Assembly (NCBI GenBank): GCA_007922225.1 | Contig: ML679970.1 | Coordinates: 37,989,460-38,053,459, forward strand | DNA length: 64,000 bases | DNA from: Emydura subglobosa | Taxonomy: Eukaryota > Chordata > Testudines > Chelidae | Direction: 5' to 3' | In this document: in pieces, positions 1 to 12,238 of the stretch | Layout of the letters: the number at the start of each line of letters is the position of its first letter | How positions within the stretch are numbered: position 1 is the first letter of the stretch | Made by a program: the position numbers and the translations under genes | The notes under the pieces: generated by a model | Databases searched by the model: none | Told to the model about the DNA's origin: nothing | What the model saw: the letters and a program-made list of their open reading frames with translations, nothing else

Positions 1-2914
1 TTAATCAAGAGTCAAGCAAGAAAAATCTTACCATTTTTGTCAAATGGTTAAAATGGGCTGAGGGCATAGTTATCAAATGTATTGTGAGTCTACCTCCAGG
101 CACACCAACTGTAACACTAAAGCATTCTTACTAGTCGATAGGTGTCCCCTTACCCCACAGAGGAGTTTGGTGGGCCATTTCATCCAGTGGAATGCCATTG
201 ACTTTAGTGGAGTTACAGAGAAACTGCTTTATTTTACCCCACACAGCGTCTACTCCTTGTGCCATCACGGCCAAGACTTGAATCAGGAACCTCAGGATAC
301 CATAAACAGAAGTTCTAGTCCCGCGAGTCAAAAGCCAAGCTAACTAGTGGCATACTGAGCTCACAACAACTAAGACTCTCTCTGTAGCACGGTCACATCA
401 CTGTATGTCTGATTTAAAAAAAAAAACAAAAGACAAAACAAAACACACCCAACCAACCACTGCATTTGCATAGTCAATAGTTGATTTTACAAGATACTGT
501 ATGCAACACATATCTGAGGCAATATCAAATCCACGAGTGTTATGCCCAAGCTCTTCAGCCATATAAATCCACCATAACCAGTCCCCCATTCATTTTATCA
601 AGCTATGAACAAATGGACAAAGTCTACACTCTGGTCTCAACAAACAGTCACAAAAGGTTACTATAAAAAAATTCAAACCTCTTACTCAGTATTTCCTCTT
701 CTCAAGCAGCTACTCCTCAGTTGTTGATCATTTACTTCACCCACACAATCCACCTTAATCAGAGGGGCATACGAATCTCTTTTATACTCCTGGATTGGCT
801 TCAATGGGACCCACCGGGTATATACATGATGGAATAAGTCAGCAGAGGAACTCTGCATTTCTGTTTACGGCCCTAGAATGTGAGTACTTACAACACTCTG
901 GGGAGAAAGGAGTAGGGTGAAAAAAATAATCAGTGTTCACCCCCTACTATAATACTGATAGATAAACTACTGTTTTATTTTCCAAATTTCTATCTGGAAA
1001 ACAGACCAGGATGAATGGTTTTCACAATCAAAGCTATGGAAATAGCATTTGAGTCCCTGTGCTTTAAATAAAGAAAAAGCATTGGAAACCTGAATTTTAA
1101 GTTGCAGAAAGAACTACAGAGTTCCTCATTAAGGCACTTTACTACAAACATAAGCACATGCAGCATGAGACGAGTCGACTTTTAAGCATTCAACCATCTC
1201 ATAGAACTAATTTCAGAAGTTAGGCACTTGTCTCAGCAGGCTCTGGGAGATCTACTTCTGAAGTGTAACTAAGCTATCCTGCATTAGCTAACCCTTTCCA
1301 TTACCAGCTGGTGCCAGTAAACCATGTTCCTTTCATTGAGGGGAGCTAATTCAATACACCTGATCTTCAAAGTGTGCTTCAGATTGTCAGGCCATCCACA
1401 CCTTCCCAATCCAGATCAGCCCTGCCAACAACAAGGCAACGGGGGAGGGGGGGATTTTAATTGCAAGGGACTATTAAAAACCTCACAGATGCCAATGATC
1501 TGAGTAGAAAGAAGAATTCCTGTGGTCTCTTGCATCATTATTTTGCCAGCAATGCAAATTGGGCTCTTCCTCTATAAATGCATGAGGCTGGACCATATCC
1601 CACTTCATCATTTAGTGCCACAGAACATGCAATCCCTGTGGCTGCTGCCTCTCAGCCCAGTTAGCAACCCCCCAGTGATGACTTTTCTTAGGCTATCCAC
1701 TAAGCTAAGGATTGCTGTACGATCTCAGGCAGTACCCAGAGAAGTTCATGGGCAAGCACATCTTCCCCTAGGGGATGAGCAGAATGGCTCAGGCAAACTT
1801 AGAACAGATTGAACCTGGGTTTTTTTGGACTTCTGTTTTTCAAGCACTGCTGGGGGCTGCCAAGCTGGGAAGCAGATGTGCTGATTGTTGCAGGCCAACC
1901 TGAAGCAACACATCTTCTAAGAGAGTCTCTTCTCTTCCCATTGCTGGCCTAGTTCTGCAGCTATTAGTGATTTAGATAGTTCCCAGCATCAGTGCAGCAT
2001 AGAATGTACAAACTGGGGGACGGGGCTTAAAACTACCTTTGCACCACCCAGATGCTGTAAAATTAGATAAATTAGAGGTGCCCGGCGGTGGTCTCTGCCC
2101 GAATCCCCCTCACCCAAAGAGTTCCCCTGTGCCTGAATTTGTGAGGAAGAGCCCTGGGCTGTCCCTGCATTGGAAGAATAGTCCCTCAGCCCCTCTATGC
2201 TGACAGACTAATAGTGTCCAGGAGTCAGCTCAGGGTCTGTGGGGGGAAGATATCTACTCTAACTTCTCAGGGCTCAGACAGACTAAATTAGATTTGCAAA
2301 GCCTTCAGGTTCTTCCCATTGGTGGTTCCAACTTTGAAACACCTTGCTAGGGAGATGTCGTGGGGGCAGATCCCAAATACAGTATCCCTACTTCCTTTGT
2401 ACATACTGTATCAATGGTCTGAGGGTGACATTTGCCCCTGTGCAGATGGCCACCACTGAGTCTATGGGCCATTAAGTTCCCTTTAAGACCCTATGGCACC
2501 TCTTAACCATTCACAAGCTTCAGTGGTGCAGAAGCTTTGTGCTGGCCCTCTGAACTTGCTGAAGGAGTAGTTCTCTTTCCTCTGCCTGGCACTGGAGGAT
2601 GGGGAAGGGAGAGATTCCCAGGACCAGAGGGACAGGACACGATACAACACAGGGGAGGGGGAAATGGATCATCTGTGTGGATACATTTTTTAAAAACCAG
2701 GAAATGTCAACGCGTTTTATTGAGACAACCCTCAGCCAAGTGTGTTACGTAGCTCGCCTGCTAAAATGAAGGCCTTTGCTGTGTCAAATCTGAGCTGCAG
2801 GTTTAAAAGCGAACAGGGAGCAAACAGCGTAAATATGCAGAGGAAATAAATGGAGTCTTAAGAGATGCTTGAGACACCACCTCCTGATGCAAGGACAAGG
2901 CTTTCCCTATCTGG
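1..2914. other. No gene recognised; unassigned sequence
   Basis: I see no conserved coding segment, RNA gene or clear mobile element here. Two short stretches (about 185-205 and 795-812) resemble the CATTGACTTCAATGG core of the short palindromes found elsewhere, so decayed copies of that family may be present. Open frames of up to about 96 codons occur but none resembles a known protein. Confidence 0.5.
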
Positions 2915-3112
2915 CTAAGGTACTTATATAGCCCCTTCCACTGCAGTGTCTGAGCTCCTGCTGATCTTTAAGGTTTTTATCCTCACTACACCCCTGAGAT
3001 ACTAAGTGACTTGTCCCAGGTAAAGGGAGTCTGCGGCAGAACAGGCATTGAACCTCTATCTGCTAACTGATTGACTAGTAGCCTGACCACTGGAGCATCC
3101 TTTCCACTAACT
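2915..3112 (+). repeat. MIR-type core SINE fragment
   Basis: The run 'tttttatcctcactacacc' followed by 'aagtgacttgtcccagg', 'ggcagaacaggcattgaacc' and 'ctggagcatcctttccact' follows the order of a MIR element: the LINE-like part, the core, then the tRNA-like segment with its gaacc motif. The match is from memory of the MIR consensus and is strongly diverged, as expected for a very old amniote SINE. Confidence 0.6.
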
Positions 3113-3537
3113 GGCCTGCTGGAGAATGGGAGTATATGGTGGTAGCATGTTGAATCCCTGAGGAACAGACATCCCCTCCCATCAGCCAGAGGGGGAAAGT
3201 TTAACTCAGGAGAGTACTGAAAGTACCTGGAAAGCCTGTCTCAGCTAGACAGAGGGCTGCCTTGTAGGGGGTCAGGGATCTGACTGGATGAATCCCAAGC
3301 ATACGGCATTAATTTAAACACTGCCATAAGTGGATAGGAGGACAAACTCTGCTGCCAGCCCATTGATTTCACAGTGCTGCATCCAGGGAAATGAGGGTGG
3401 TATTTGGAGCACTGCAGTTAATGTCTAGCCTCCGTGGTGTTATTAGCTATTGAACAGCTACTGATCTCACCTGAGAGGCAGATGCACCTTGCTGGCGGGC
3501 GCTGTGATTCTGTTGTACAGTCGGTTTTGAATTATTA

Positions 3538-3655
3538 AGGTCCAGATTCGGTCTCAGATTGAGCAGTACCTTAGAGCACATGAAGTCCTGTTGATTTGAA
3601 TGGGACTACTTGTGTAATAAGGCCCATCTCAGTGTAAGGGTAACGGAATCTGCCC
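3538..3655. repeat. Short imperfect palindromic element
   Basis: The left half (taccttagagcacatgaagt) and right half (acttgtgtaataaggccc) are approximate reverse complements around a centre reading cctgttgatttgaatggga. The outer ends (ccagattcgg and ggaatctgcccc) also pair loosely. This is one of at least eight such elements in the window that share a CATTGACTTCAATGG-like core. Confidence 0.55.
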
Positions 3656-5046
3656 CCAAGTCCTTGGGGAGCCTCTGCAGTGAAAGCCATGACATAAAAT
3701 TAACATACTAATTAATTAACAGTTAAACACTGCGGAGCAGTTACTCAACTTGTTCAGAAATGCTGTGCTTCTCGGGTCAGCTAAGGGCTTCTAGCTCTGA
3801 AAGGGTCTCACACTCATGAGCTATGTCTGGAGGTGTAGTGGCTTTTCACATAGAGATCGTAAAAAAAAAATAAAAAAGAAACTAACCAACCGCCTCCTGC
3901 TGCCACCAACCCTTCTTGGCTGCTGATGCTAATGACAGCCAGCTAATGCACAGAGGGTAGAACTGTGTTGCAGCCTAATGATCTAATCCAGCAGCATTTG
4001 TCTTACCCAGCATTAGATCACTCAGGGCCCTGAAGACTCTCAGAGGCATGCTACTAAATATGTTTGGGTTTCTCTTAGGAAAGGTTATTTAAATAGCCAT
4101 AGTTACAGCCCAGAGGTGGAGGACTCAAGCCAGGGATTCAACATTGCCTGTGAAATGGGGCTTTTGCCCTGCTTCCCATTGTATGCACAGTCTTCGCCCC
4201 GAGACTGTGCATGAATGAATCACTGCAGCGTGCTTCAGCATTTGGACCTTAGCGAGAGCATGGTGCTCTCTCCCTCTGCCTGGCCAGCCCGACCTCTCCC
4301 CGTGGGGTTAAATGGGGAGGCAAGCACGGCATAGGATCAGCAGACAATCACAATACCCACTTACCAAAAGAGCCCTTTCCGAATCCAGCCAGCGTCTTGG
4401 CTGGAGGTGCCAAGCCTGAAGTGATGGGCACTTCCAGGCTGCCTCTCCTCCTTCTGGTGATGGACACTGGGGACAGAAGGCAAACTCATTTTATGCTTCC
4501 GAGTTTGTTTTGTGGCCTTGCACTGATTTGGTTCAAGCTTTTAATTTCTTTAATGTGTCTATTTTCTTCCACCTTAATCCCTCTGCGCCTCATGTTGCCA
4601 TCTGGAGCTGAACTCCTCCAACGGCATTTGGATTCTGAGTTAAGCTCCAGACTCATCTCTACTTTAGATTCCACAGAGCTTTTAAGGTGAAAATCTGCAG
4701 TCCAGCTACTACACCGGGTCAGCCCTGTGCAGGTTTGTGGGATAGCATGGATATTGTTGAAGGTGCCATAAGGATCTTCCTTCCCCAAACGGAACACCCC
4801 AATGCATCTCAAAATATAGCCTGGTGTGCCAGCCTAATTATAGATTGTCTTGGCCAGCCAGTTCCCGGCAAGCTTCTGGGATTTCTTGCAGCCATCTCCA
4901 GATTGTTTTGCTAAAGAAGAGTGGGAATGGAGATTTGGAGCACAGGGCTCATTTGCCACCTTTCCCCTATTCTGGAGACTTTAGTTCACAGTCTGACTCC
5001 AAGGAAAAAACAGGTTCAATAGACCTCAGCCTGCTCCCATCACAGA
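3656..5046. other. No gene recognised; unassigned sequence
   Basis: The stretch contains an A-rich run near 3,860 and a small perfect 9-bp dyad (tgatctaat / attagatca) around 3,980-4,020. No coding or RNA signature was recognised. Confidence 0.45.
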
Positions 5047-5130
5047 GGCCCAGATCCTCAATGGTAGGTGCCTAACTCCCATTGATTTCCATGGGAATTA
5101 GGTGCCTCAATAGCTCTGAGGTTCTGGGCC
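5047..5130. repeat. Short palindromic element, 84 bp
   Basis: The outer arms GGCCCAGATCCTCA (5047-5060) and TGAGGTTCTGGGCC (5117-5130) pair at 13 of 14 positions. Inner arms carrying ggtgcctaactcccatt and aatgggaattaggtgcc-like sequence continue the dyad to a centre reading attgatttccat. It is one of the cleanest copies of the dispersed short-palindrome family. It could be a MITE-like element or a snap-back product; the sequence alone does not decide. Confidence 0.75.
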
Positions 5131-7309
5131 AAAGTCACCCCCACATCATCTGGCCCTGTTCCTTCACTCCCAGGCAGCCCCTGCTCCGGAGAACTCCAAG
5201 GCTGGCCTCGCAGAGGGTGTTTTAGGGTGGAAGTGAAATGCATCGGCAGAGCTGTTTGTGTTGGGTCCCAAGACTGGAACAGAGGAGTGTTTGAGGGGTA
5301 TGGGCAGAGCTGTGATGGGGATGACAAAGACTGGAACAATTTCAGGTCAGGACTGAGGGACGTTGCCAGAGCTATTTTAAGAAATGTTTCCCACCCCCTT
5401 GCTCAGCTGATGCTGGGCTCAAGACATTAATGTCTCACTTCTAAATTTAAAATAGACAGACAGAGAAGCTGGGAGCTTGTTCTACAAGGAGAGAACAAAC
5501 AAACAGTTTCTCTGCAGGGATACAAGTGAGAGCCTGCCTCTCATCCTGCACAAGGTTCACACGTCAAGCTGACATATTTTGTGGAAACCCTCTGGAAATC
5601 ATTTGAGAAGCACCTCTCATTTGAAGCCGTCACTTAGGGTGCTGGGTTTTGATATACTCAGCATAATTACATAATGACACTTGCAATCATCTCCTGGGGG
5701 AGGAAAAGAAGGGCAAAGTGCTGGGGGATGCTGAAGGGCTGGGAGATGAGGAAAGTAGGCCGAGAAACAGTAGCTGGCTCACAGCATCTGTAGGCTGTAG
5801 AGAGGAGTGTGGTGGAAAAGAGGGATGTGGAATTAGCTTGGCTCATCATTATTTCTCCCCCCACCCCCGATGACAGAATACACCTAGTGCAAAATACATT
5901 CCCATGCTATGTGCCCGGGCACTAATTGATAGTAATTGAAATGATCATAGATCGAGGAGGCAATTCAATCTCTTTTCTTTCTGATTCATCCTTGCTCAAA
6001 GGTATCCGGGTGGAACACCAAAGGACAGCTAGCAGCCAGCATTAAAGAGCCTGAGAGCAGGACAGCAATTCAGGGGGTATATGTCACAGGTCGCTCCACA
6101 GCAGGGTGACAGGGTCCTGGACTCACTCAGCCCTTGTCCTCCAGTGTACAGATTCAGGGATAGAAACTCAGCCCAACAGCTGGGGTCCAATAGAGCATAC
6201 CCCTTCTGAGGTGCAGGAGAAAAGAAACAGACCCCCCCCCCTTCCTCTGGGCAGCCCCTGGCAAGCAAATGTCTGAGGTAATTGTTAGTGGTCCGATCAT
6301 CCTTTCTCTCAGGGGGGCTCACATCATCCAAACTCCATAGTCATAGCTCCCAAAAACTGCAAAGGAAAGAGAAACTAACTCATGGAAGCCAGAAGCAGGC
6401 GGGCCTCCTGCCTGGACACAGCCCCTGCCATTGGTCACACAGCACAGAAGGCCCTCAGGCAAGCCGCTGTCAGGGGTGCTAGAGCAGATGTTTATGGGCA
6501 GCCCCACCTTCGGCCCAGACTGGCCAGGGCCACGTGAGTAGCCTTTGTCCTCTCCAGGAGCTGTTCTCCTTCCAAGGCTGCTCTCTACTGAGCTGGACCT
6601 CTCCCCTTTCTAGGCTCTTCCTGAAGGCCTGGCATGACTCGCAGGTGTGGCTGGGCAGGGCTGCATGAGTCCATAGATGTGGTGAGGGGTTTGTGTCTGC
6701 ACTTGAAGAGGTTGCTGCACAACTTTCATTCTATCCTTTTGGAGGCTGCCCGAGTTTGACACTGGCTGTTTTCTTCACTGATTTGTTAAGGAGTCTGCCA
6801 CAAACAAACAGCATTTCTGTGGCAGCTGTTCTGGACCTGCTTGGGTCATCGTTACTATGCACACAATTAGTAGGGATTGCATAGGCGGAGCCACTGAAAC
6901 CGTTCAAAATGGGGACGAAATGGCTCAGGGCATTGATAATGGATTATAGATCTTGCTAGCTCTAGGTTACTGTTTTCAGTTCATCAGACACTGGTCGTCA
7001 GTGACCAAACCAGTCACATCTGAAGGCTGTTAGGTGGCCTATGTGAAAGGAGCTGGTGATCTGACTCGCCCTGAGTAGCTACATATCCACACTGCAGCTG
7101 CTACAATCAAACTTGGTATTAAATGGAACCCTGAGTACGTGTCTTATCACTGATGTCAAGGTTGGATGCCAAACTACCTTCTTATAACCTGGGTGTGGTC
7201 GAAGGATGACACACATTAATAGAACAGTGGAAGGGACATTTGCACTGTCAGCGCTTAAGATGTACCTGTTCTGTAAATGGCAGACATCAGTCAATAGGGC
7301 AGTTCCCCA
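5131..7309. other. No gene recognised; unassigned sequence
   Basis: Nothing coding was recognised. There is a poly-C run near 6,230 and otherwise mixed-composition sequence with short chance open frames on both strands. Confidence 0.45.
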
Positions 7310-7387
7310 TAGATCAGAGCCCCATTATGCTAGGCCCTGTACAAACTCAAAGGGAGAGAAAGTCCCTGCTCCAAAGAGTTTAAAATG
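7310..7387 (-). repeat. Old LINE (L2/L3-like) 3'-end fragment, antisense
   Basis: The plus strand reads 'agccccattatgctaggccc', then 'tgtacaaactcaaagggaga', then 'agtccctgctccaaagagtt'. This is the reverse complement of the recurring 3'-UTR motif 'gagc..aggg..tgtacagcacctagcacaatggggc' seen at 11.8, 22.9, 40.8 and 51.8 kb. The family assignment is inference: the 22.7-23.1 kb copy links this tail to an L2/L3-like body. Confidence 0.6.
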
Positions 7388-8339
7388 CACATGTATTACA
7401 TTGTGAATCAGTTATCACAGGCAGCTCTCTGGAGTGGTTTCAGTAGGTTTAAACTGCCAGAACTTTGCCATCCAAAACAGTTATTAGCAAGAGTTTCCGA
7501 TAAGATATATTGAAAGGCCAATCATATTGCCAAAACTTGGTAGTGATTTAAAAGGTGGCTAATGTTAATTCATAGAAATGGAGACTGGAACAGAGACATC
7601 TCATTCCTTCACTGATTTCTATGTGGATGAGCTCCTAAAACAATCCAGTGGCCTGTAGTTTCATAACACACGCACACTCTCTCTTTCTCCCTCCTCCCCC
7701 TGCCTGTCCCACACTTCCCGTGTGATCAGAAGGGACTGGAAGAAGCAGCTAGTGGATAAATGCAATATATAATTTAACAACCTATTTGAACGTAGCCAAA
7801 GTGGGGCGAATGCAAATGCCCAGGCAAGCATCAGCTCAATAGAACAGTACGGGTACAATCAAGATGTTGTGTAAAAATCAGAGCAGTCTGCGTAATGCAG
7901 AGCGCTTGACCACTATGATTCTAGATATGCTTAAGAGAACGCTTGCTCTTTTAGCTTGCTAATAGTCTTAACTTCTTAATGCATTATGCTGGGCTTTAGG
8001 CAGAGCAGGAGTTTCACAGCAGGGTGCTGTATAAATTTTCTTTCCCATGAAAAGAGACTTGCACATTAACATTCGTTACTTGTGCCCAAATCCCATTCTT
8101 TCCGGGCGGGGGAGTCGAGTGTTTTCGGGATTATAATTAACGAGTGGTTCTTACGAGTGAGGGTGACAATCAGGCTAATGTAGCATGTGGCTGTATTGTG
8201 CAAGGAGGAAGATCTGAACATAAAGAAAGCTTTGCAATGAGGGTGCTGCAGGGAACCAGCTTTCCCCCTGTGCCAAGGCAGGAGGCACGTATTTACAACC
8301 TACAGCAGACGTTTGTTCGGTTTGGAGAAGGACGTTTGA
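7388..8339. other. No gene recognised; unassigned sequence
   Basis: No coding or repeat family recognised. A CT-rich run lies near 7,677-7,705. Confidence 0.4.
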
Positions 8340-8456
8340 TTTTTATTATATATTTATTATTTGTATAACTGTGGTGACTAGGGGCCCAAGTGCTTGACTC
8401 TGCACAAAACCCAGAACACAAGGATGGGCCTGGCCCCAAGTGGCTTACAACCGATG
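8340..8456 (-). repeat. Old LINE (L2/L3-like) 3'-end fragment, antisense
   Basis: The segment starts with an AT-rich 'tttattatatatttattattt' tail. It continues 'ggtgactaggggcccaagtg', 'caaaacccagaacacaagga' and 'ccccaagtggcttacaa', the reverse complement of the recurrent LINE 3' UTR also found at 7.3 and 18.5 kb. The AT-rich end fits the simple 3' terminus of the element. Confidence 0.6.
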
Positions 8457-8639
8457 TGCAAGACCAGAGACAAAACACAGACTCATTGGGGAGTACAAGG
8501 AACCAATGAGACAATGTTGGCCAGACCGATAGGCAGCGGTCTGAGCACACTAGCAGCCTGATCATTGTCAGGTTGAATGTAGGCATCACTGCCAAGGAGA
8601 GTTTGGTAGATTCGTCTGTGATACTTTGGCCAAATTATT

Positions 8640-8718
8640 CAGGCCAGAGCCTCAGCTAGTGTCAGTGGAGCTTCAATGGAGTGATGCTGGTTGACACCAG
8701 TAGAGGAGCAGAGCCCCC
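8640..8718. repeat. Degenerate short palindrome
   Basis: 'cagagcctcagctagtgtca' and 'tgacaccagtagaggagcagag' pair loosely around 'agtggagcttcaatggag', the core seen in the other palindromes. It is diverged, so confidence is modest. Confidence 0.4.
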
Positions 8719-8929
8719 AAAAGTCTGTTATATTATATATTTTTAATGAAATTACATTGGTCAGATTTTTCCACTGCAAAGCAGAGATTTTCTATCATAT
8801 CTATTATCAGGAAGGAGGAGTTGTCATGTGGCCCTATAAATAAAAAGTGCCAATGTACGATATAACATTTCCCACTTCTATACCATCATTCACCGAGAAC
8901 CTAAAAACACTAGACAAACAATCAAGCTT

Positions 8930-9062
8930 CACAACATCCATCTTTGGCAGGTAAGCGTTACCTTCATTACACAGCACGGGGAAAATAAGCCACTTGGGTA
9001 GCCAGGACTAGAACCCTGCTTCTTCACGTCTAACAGCATCTGAGCTAGTGGAGGTCTCATAA
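8930..9062 (+). repeat. Possible MIR-type SINE fragment
   Basis: 'ggtagccaggactagaaccc' followed by 'ttcttcacgtctaacagcat' and 'ctgagctagtgga' resembles the tRNA-like end of MIR. The upstream core is poorly preserved. Confidence 0.35.
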
Positions 9063-9179
9063 AGGGCAGTAGTACATCTCTTATCCTCCACATAGACTAG
9101 CCACTAGAGGGCAATACCAAACTCACATGCACAAAGCCTGTACATTTAGACACTGAACGCACATGCTTTCCTTCAAGCA

Positions 9180-9296
9180 TACATGAAGTCCCATTGACTT
9201 AAGGAAGGCCACAAAGCAAGACATAGCTAGAGCTAAGAACAGAACACAGGATTCCTCTCTGACCCCACTCTGATCACTAGACTGACTTCCTTCCCA
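9180..9296 (+). repeat. Possible MIR-type SINE fragment
   Basis: 'ggccacaaagcaagacatag' leads into 'aacagaacacaggattcctc' and 'tgatcactagactgacttcc'. This matches the order of a MIR core and tRNA-like end but is diverged. Confidence 0.35.
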
Positions 9297-10097
9297 GGAG
9301 AAAAAGGAGACTTGCATAAAGTGGTAGCGGGAATGTTCTACTAAAATCAAAGTGACCAAGAATCACATGCTCCTCATTGCTCATTCTATGTCCACTACCC
9401 TATGCATAGGAAAGGCTGAGCAATGACGAAGCAAAATGCGTGCTTCACTTGTATTCTAGAGGGAATTTTAACATAGCAATAAAGACAAAACTCAAAATTG
9501 AGACAGAAAATAACCCACACATGCCCCCCCCCTCCCAAAATGGGGTGGGAGTGGGGGAAATCAAGCAAATTCATGGATGTCATAAAAGATCCAGCCAGTC
9601 AAAAATGGGGCCGTAAGTACTAAGGTTATTACTGGAAGTGAGAGAGTTTAAATATCCAATAGAGTCAGCAAGCTGGTCTGTCTTTAGCATGATGTGAAAA
9701 CATTTCTTTCCTTAGTGATCATTTTCTGTCTACGCTGGGGGCAGCAATGATGCCTTATTAAAATTCAGGCTGGGAAGAGCTGGAAGATTTAGATGAGTGG
9801 CTTCCTTTGCATTTTTATTTTGCCTGTTAGTTGCTGGATCAGTATATACTCAGGATGCTGACAAATAGTTACTGAATAAAGCACTCTTTGAAGTGACTTG
9901 ACAAAAATTATCCTCTCTCCAACGCTGTGGGAAATATGTTGAACTCAATCTGCCCATCTATTTATCTGTCTGTGTGCTGATACCGTTCGCTTCTGACCGC
10001 CTTTGAGAGTCATAAGTTCCATTTTATCTAGATGCCCATTGCTTGAGTGCATAGGGTGAAATTCACCCATTGCAGAGAGCACAGACCTAGACACTAG
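9297..10097. other. No gene recognised; possible conserved noncoding sequence
   Basis: 9,690-9,900 is free of recognised repeats and contains several homeodomain/POU-like AT-rich words. That is only suggestive of noncoding conservation. No exon was recognised. Confidence 0.25.
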
Positions 10098-10510
10098 AGG
10101 TGGTCAGGAAATGGTGCTCTCATTTCATGAAACATTTTCGAGATTTCAAAAACCTTCCCCATCCCAAATGGAGACAAAAAGTAAAAAATCTTGAAAGTGT
10201 TTGTGAAACAAAAATCCTCCCTCTACCCCTCTAGTTTGGATCAGTCTAAATGTTTCATTTTAATGTCAATCATTTTTTAAAACCATTTGTTTCTGTAATT
10301 AGCTTAGATTTCAGAATGAAACAGAAGAGTGGAATTTTTCATTGTGAAAACATCAATATGAAATATTTAACTTTTTTTCTTCTTCCAAAACTTCTTCAGG
10401 TCAAAAAAATTCATCAGAGTCAACCTTGCCCCAAGAAGAGTTTGGGTTTTGACAAATCAGCATTTTGACTACAAAAAAATTTCTTTGTCAAAAGAATCCT
10501 GACCAGCTCC
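10098..10510. mobile_element. AT-rich TIR element (TGGTCAGGA ends)
   Basis: TGGTCAGGA (10101-10109) and TCCTGACCA (10497-10505) are perfect 9-bp inverted repeats enclosing about 400 bp. The interior is very AT-rich and full of 'tttcaaaa', 'cattttga' and 'gaaacattttcg' words. Similar sequence recurs at 13.2, 23.3, 28.7, 42.5 and 62.7 kb, so this is a dispersed family. No transposase-like frame is present, and I did not find a convincing target-site duplication. A non-autonomous DNA transposon is the likeliest reading. Confidence 0.6.
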
Positions 10511-11779
10511 ACTATACACCATCTCCACCTTCAAACAGGGCGGCAGTGTAACGTAAGTGGTTCATAAGCCTTGAGCTGTCCCTCCACATAGGAGGTGAGA
10601 GAGAAAAAAACATGATAACGATTTTTTTAAAATTTATCTAAAGAAGTAATGCTTAATCCAGAACTCTCAAGCATTATGCACAACATCCCAGTGTGCTCTC
10701 AATCAAATATCATACTTTTTACCCAAGGATCTCAGAGGGCTGTATCCAGGTTTGGCAAGTACTAGTTTCCCTATCTATGAAATGAGTGATTAAAAAACAA
10801 AGAGGAGTGTGATTGATTATATGCCCTCGTGCGTTGTGACACATGAAACAACTCACTATTTCCCCGGTCGGTCTGTCTGTCTAGGGTCACGTTTCCTGCT
10901 CTGTTATAGAGAAGTGTAATGGCATGGCTAAGCTCAGAGTGAGACAATGGCAAACTCAGGAATACTACCCAGGTGTTCTTGCTCCCAGTCTCCAGCTATG
11001 ATCACTAGGAAGGTGTCACGTAATACACGAGCCCAGGAAATGAGAGCACTTTAAATCAAATTAAAGGACACACGTTTCTCCATGCAGTGGGGAAGGAGTT
11101 AAGTTTGCACTTCTGTTGGTACCTAAAATAAAAGGAAAGCTTCTGCTCATATTCCAGCCTGTGTTCAAGCTGCTGGATGAGTGTCTCAGCCCAGTTTATA
11201 AAAAAAATTCATCACACACGTTTGAGCTTTTTCAGTGTATTTCATTCAGTCAGTGATGGCTCCCAGGCCATTACAGGTTGAGTGCCACTAATGTATGCTA
11301 CATACAAAATAAATGAAAGCAGAGCAGTGGGATTTGTGGAGCAATTTTCTGTTTGCCCCTCACCGTCGCTTCTTTTCTGTGGCATACAGTTAAACTTACG
11401 TTAACGGAGGGAAAATGCTCGACAAGCCCATACACACACCTCCCTTTGCTCCCTGTGCTGTGAGTAATGGGTAGGGCAGGAGTGAATCACATTGCTTATG
11501 TAGACCAGAGGTGAAATTTTTCTCTGAAAGAGGACTTCTCTGTGGCTCAAATCCTGCAGTCCTCCCCCAGGAAAAGCTCCCATAGACTGAACTGAACTGG
11601 AAATCCCATGAAGCTTTGCCAGAGTACAGATGCATTGATCCCTCTGTGCCCTACAAGGCTGATTTTCATCTGCAGTTTCCATTGGTGTGCAAGTGCTGTG
11701 ACCTCAGTGGCAATAGAGAATGAGGCCTCAGACTTACAGCTTTGACTCTACCATTGTACCTCATGAAGTGGCAGCACAA
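10511..11779. other. No gene recognised; unassigned sequence
   Basis: Nothing coding recognised; short open frames only. Confidence 0.4.
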
Positions 11780-11890
11780 ACTCCTTGGGACAGGGACTGT
11801 CTTTTTGTTCTGTGTTTGTACAGCACCTAGCACAAGGGATCCTGGTCTGTGACTAGGGCTCACAGGCCCTCCTGCAGGACAAAAACTCTT
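11780..11890 (+). repeat. Old LINE (L2/L3-like) 3'-end fragment, sense
   Basis: 'ctccttgggacagggactgt', 'ctttttgttctgtgtttgta' and 'cagcacctagcacaaggga' form the best-preserved copy of the recurrent LINE 3' UTR. It is followed by 'cctggtctgtgactagggct'. The 5' part of the element is absent. Confidence 0.7.
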
Positions 11891-12184
11891 GTGCACAAAT
11901 GCCTGGTGTCTGAAAGCAGATGTGCAATGATCTAGCTACATAAGCGTTTGTGTGAGCAGTGGAGATTGCAGCAGCACAGTAACAAGCTGACATGTAGATG
12001 GTCACAGATCTCAAGGTTGAAAATCTGGCCATGTCAAAATTATCCAGCTACATACACTACTTTAAAAATAAAGAGATGGGTGTTAAATATCCCCTAGTAT
12101 GTTCAGTAAGATGAGGGAGTTTTCCTGGAGTCCTTGGCCAGCATCTCCTCTTCTTTCACTTTGGTGTAATGCATTGTGGGCTGA

Positions 12185-12238
12185 TCAAAGCTGGGAGCTG
12201 TGGGTGCTTAGCACCTCTGATAATCAGGCCCACTTACT
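12185..12238 (-). repeat. Half of a short palindromic element
   Basis: 'gggagctgtgggtgcttagc' followed by 'acctctgataatcaggcccac' is the reverse complement of the arm at 47.12 kb ('cctgattttcagaggtgctg', 'ggcatctgcagctccc'). The second arm is not recognised. Confidence 0.45.
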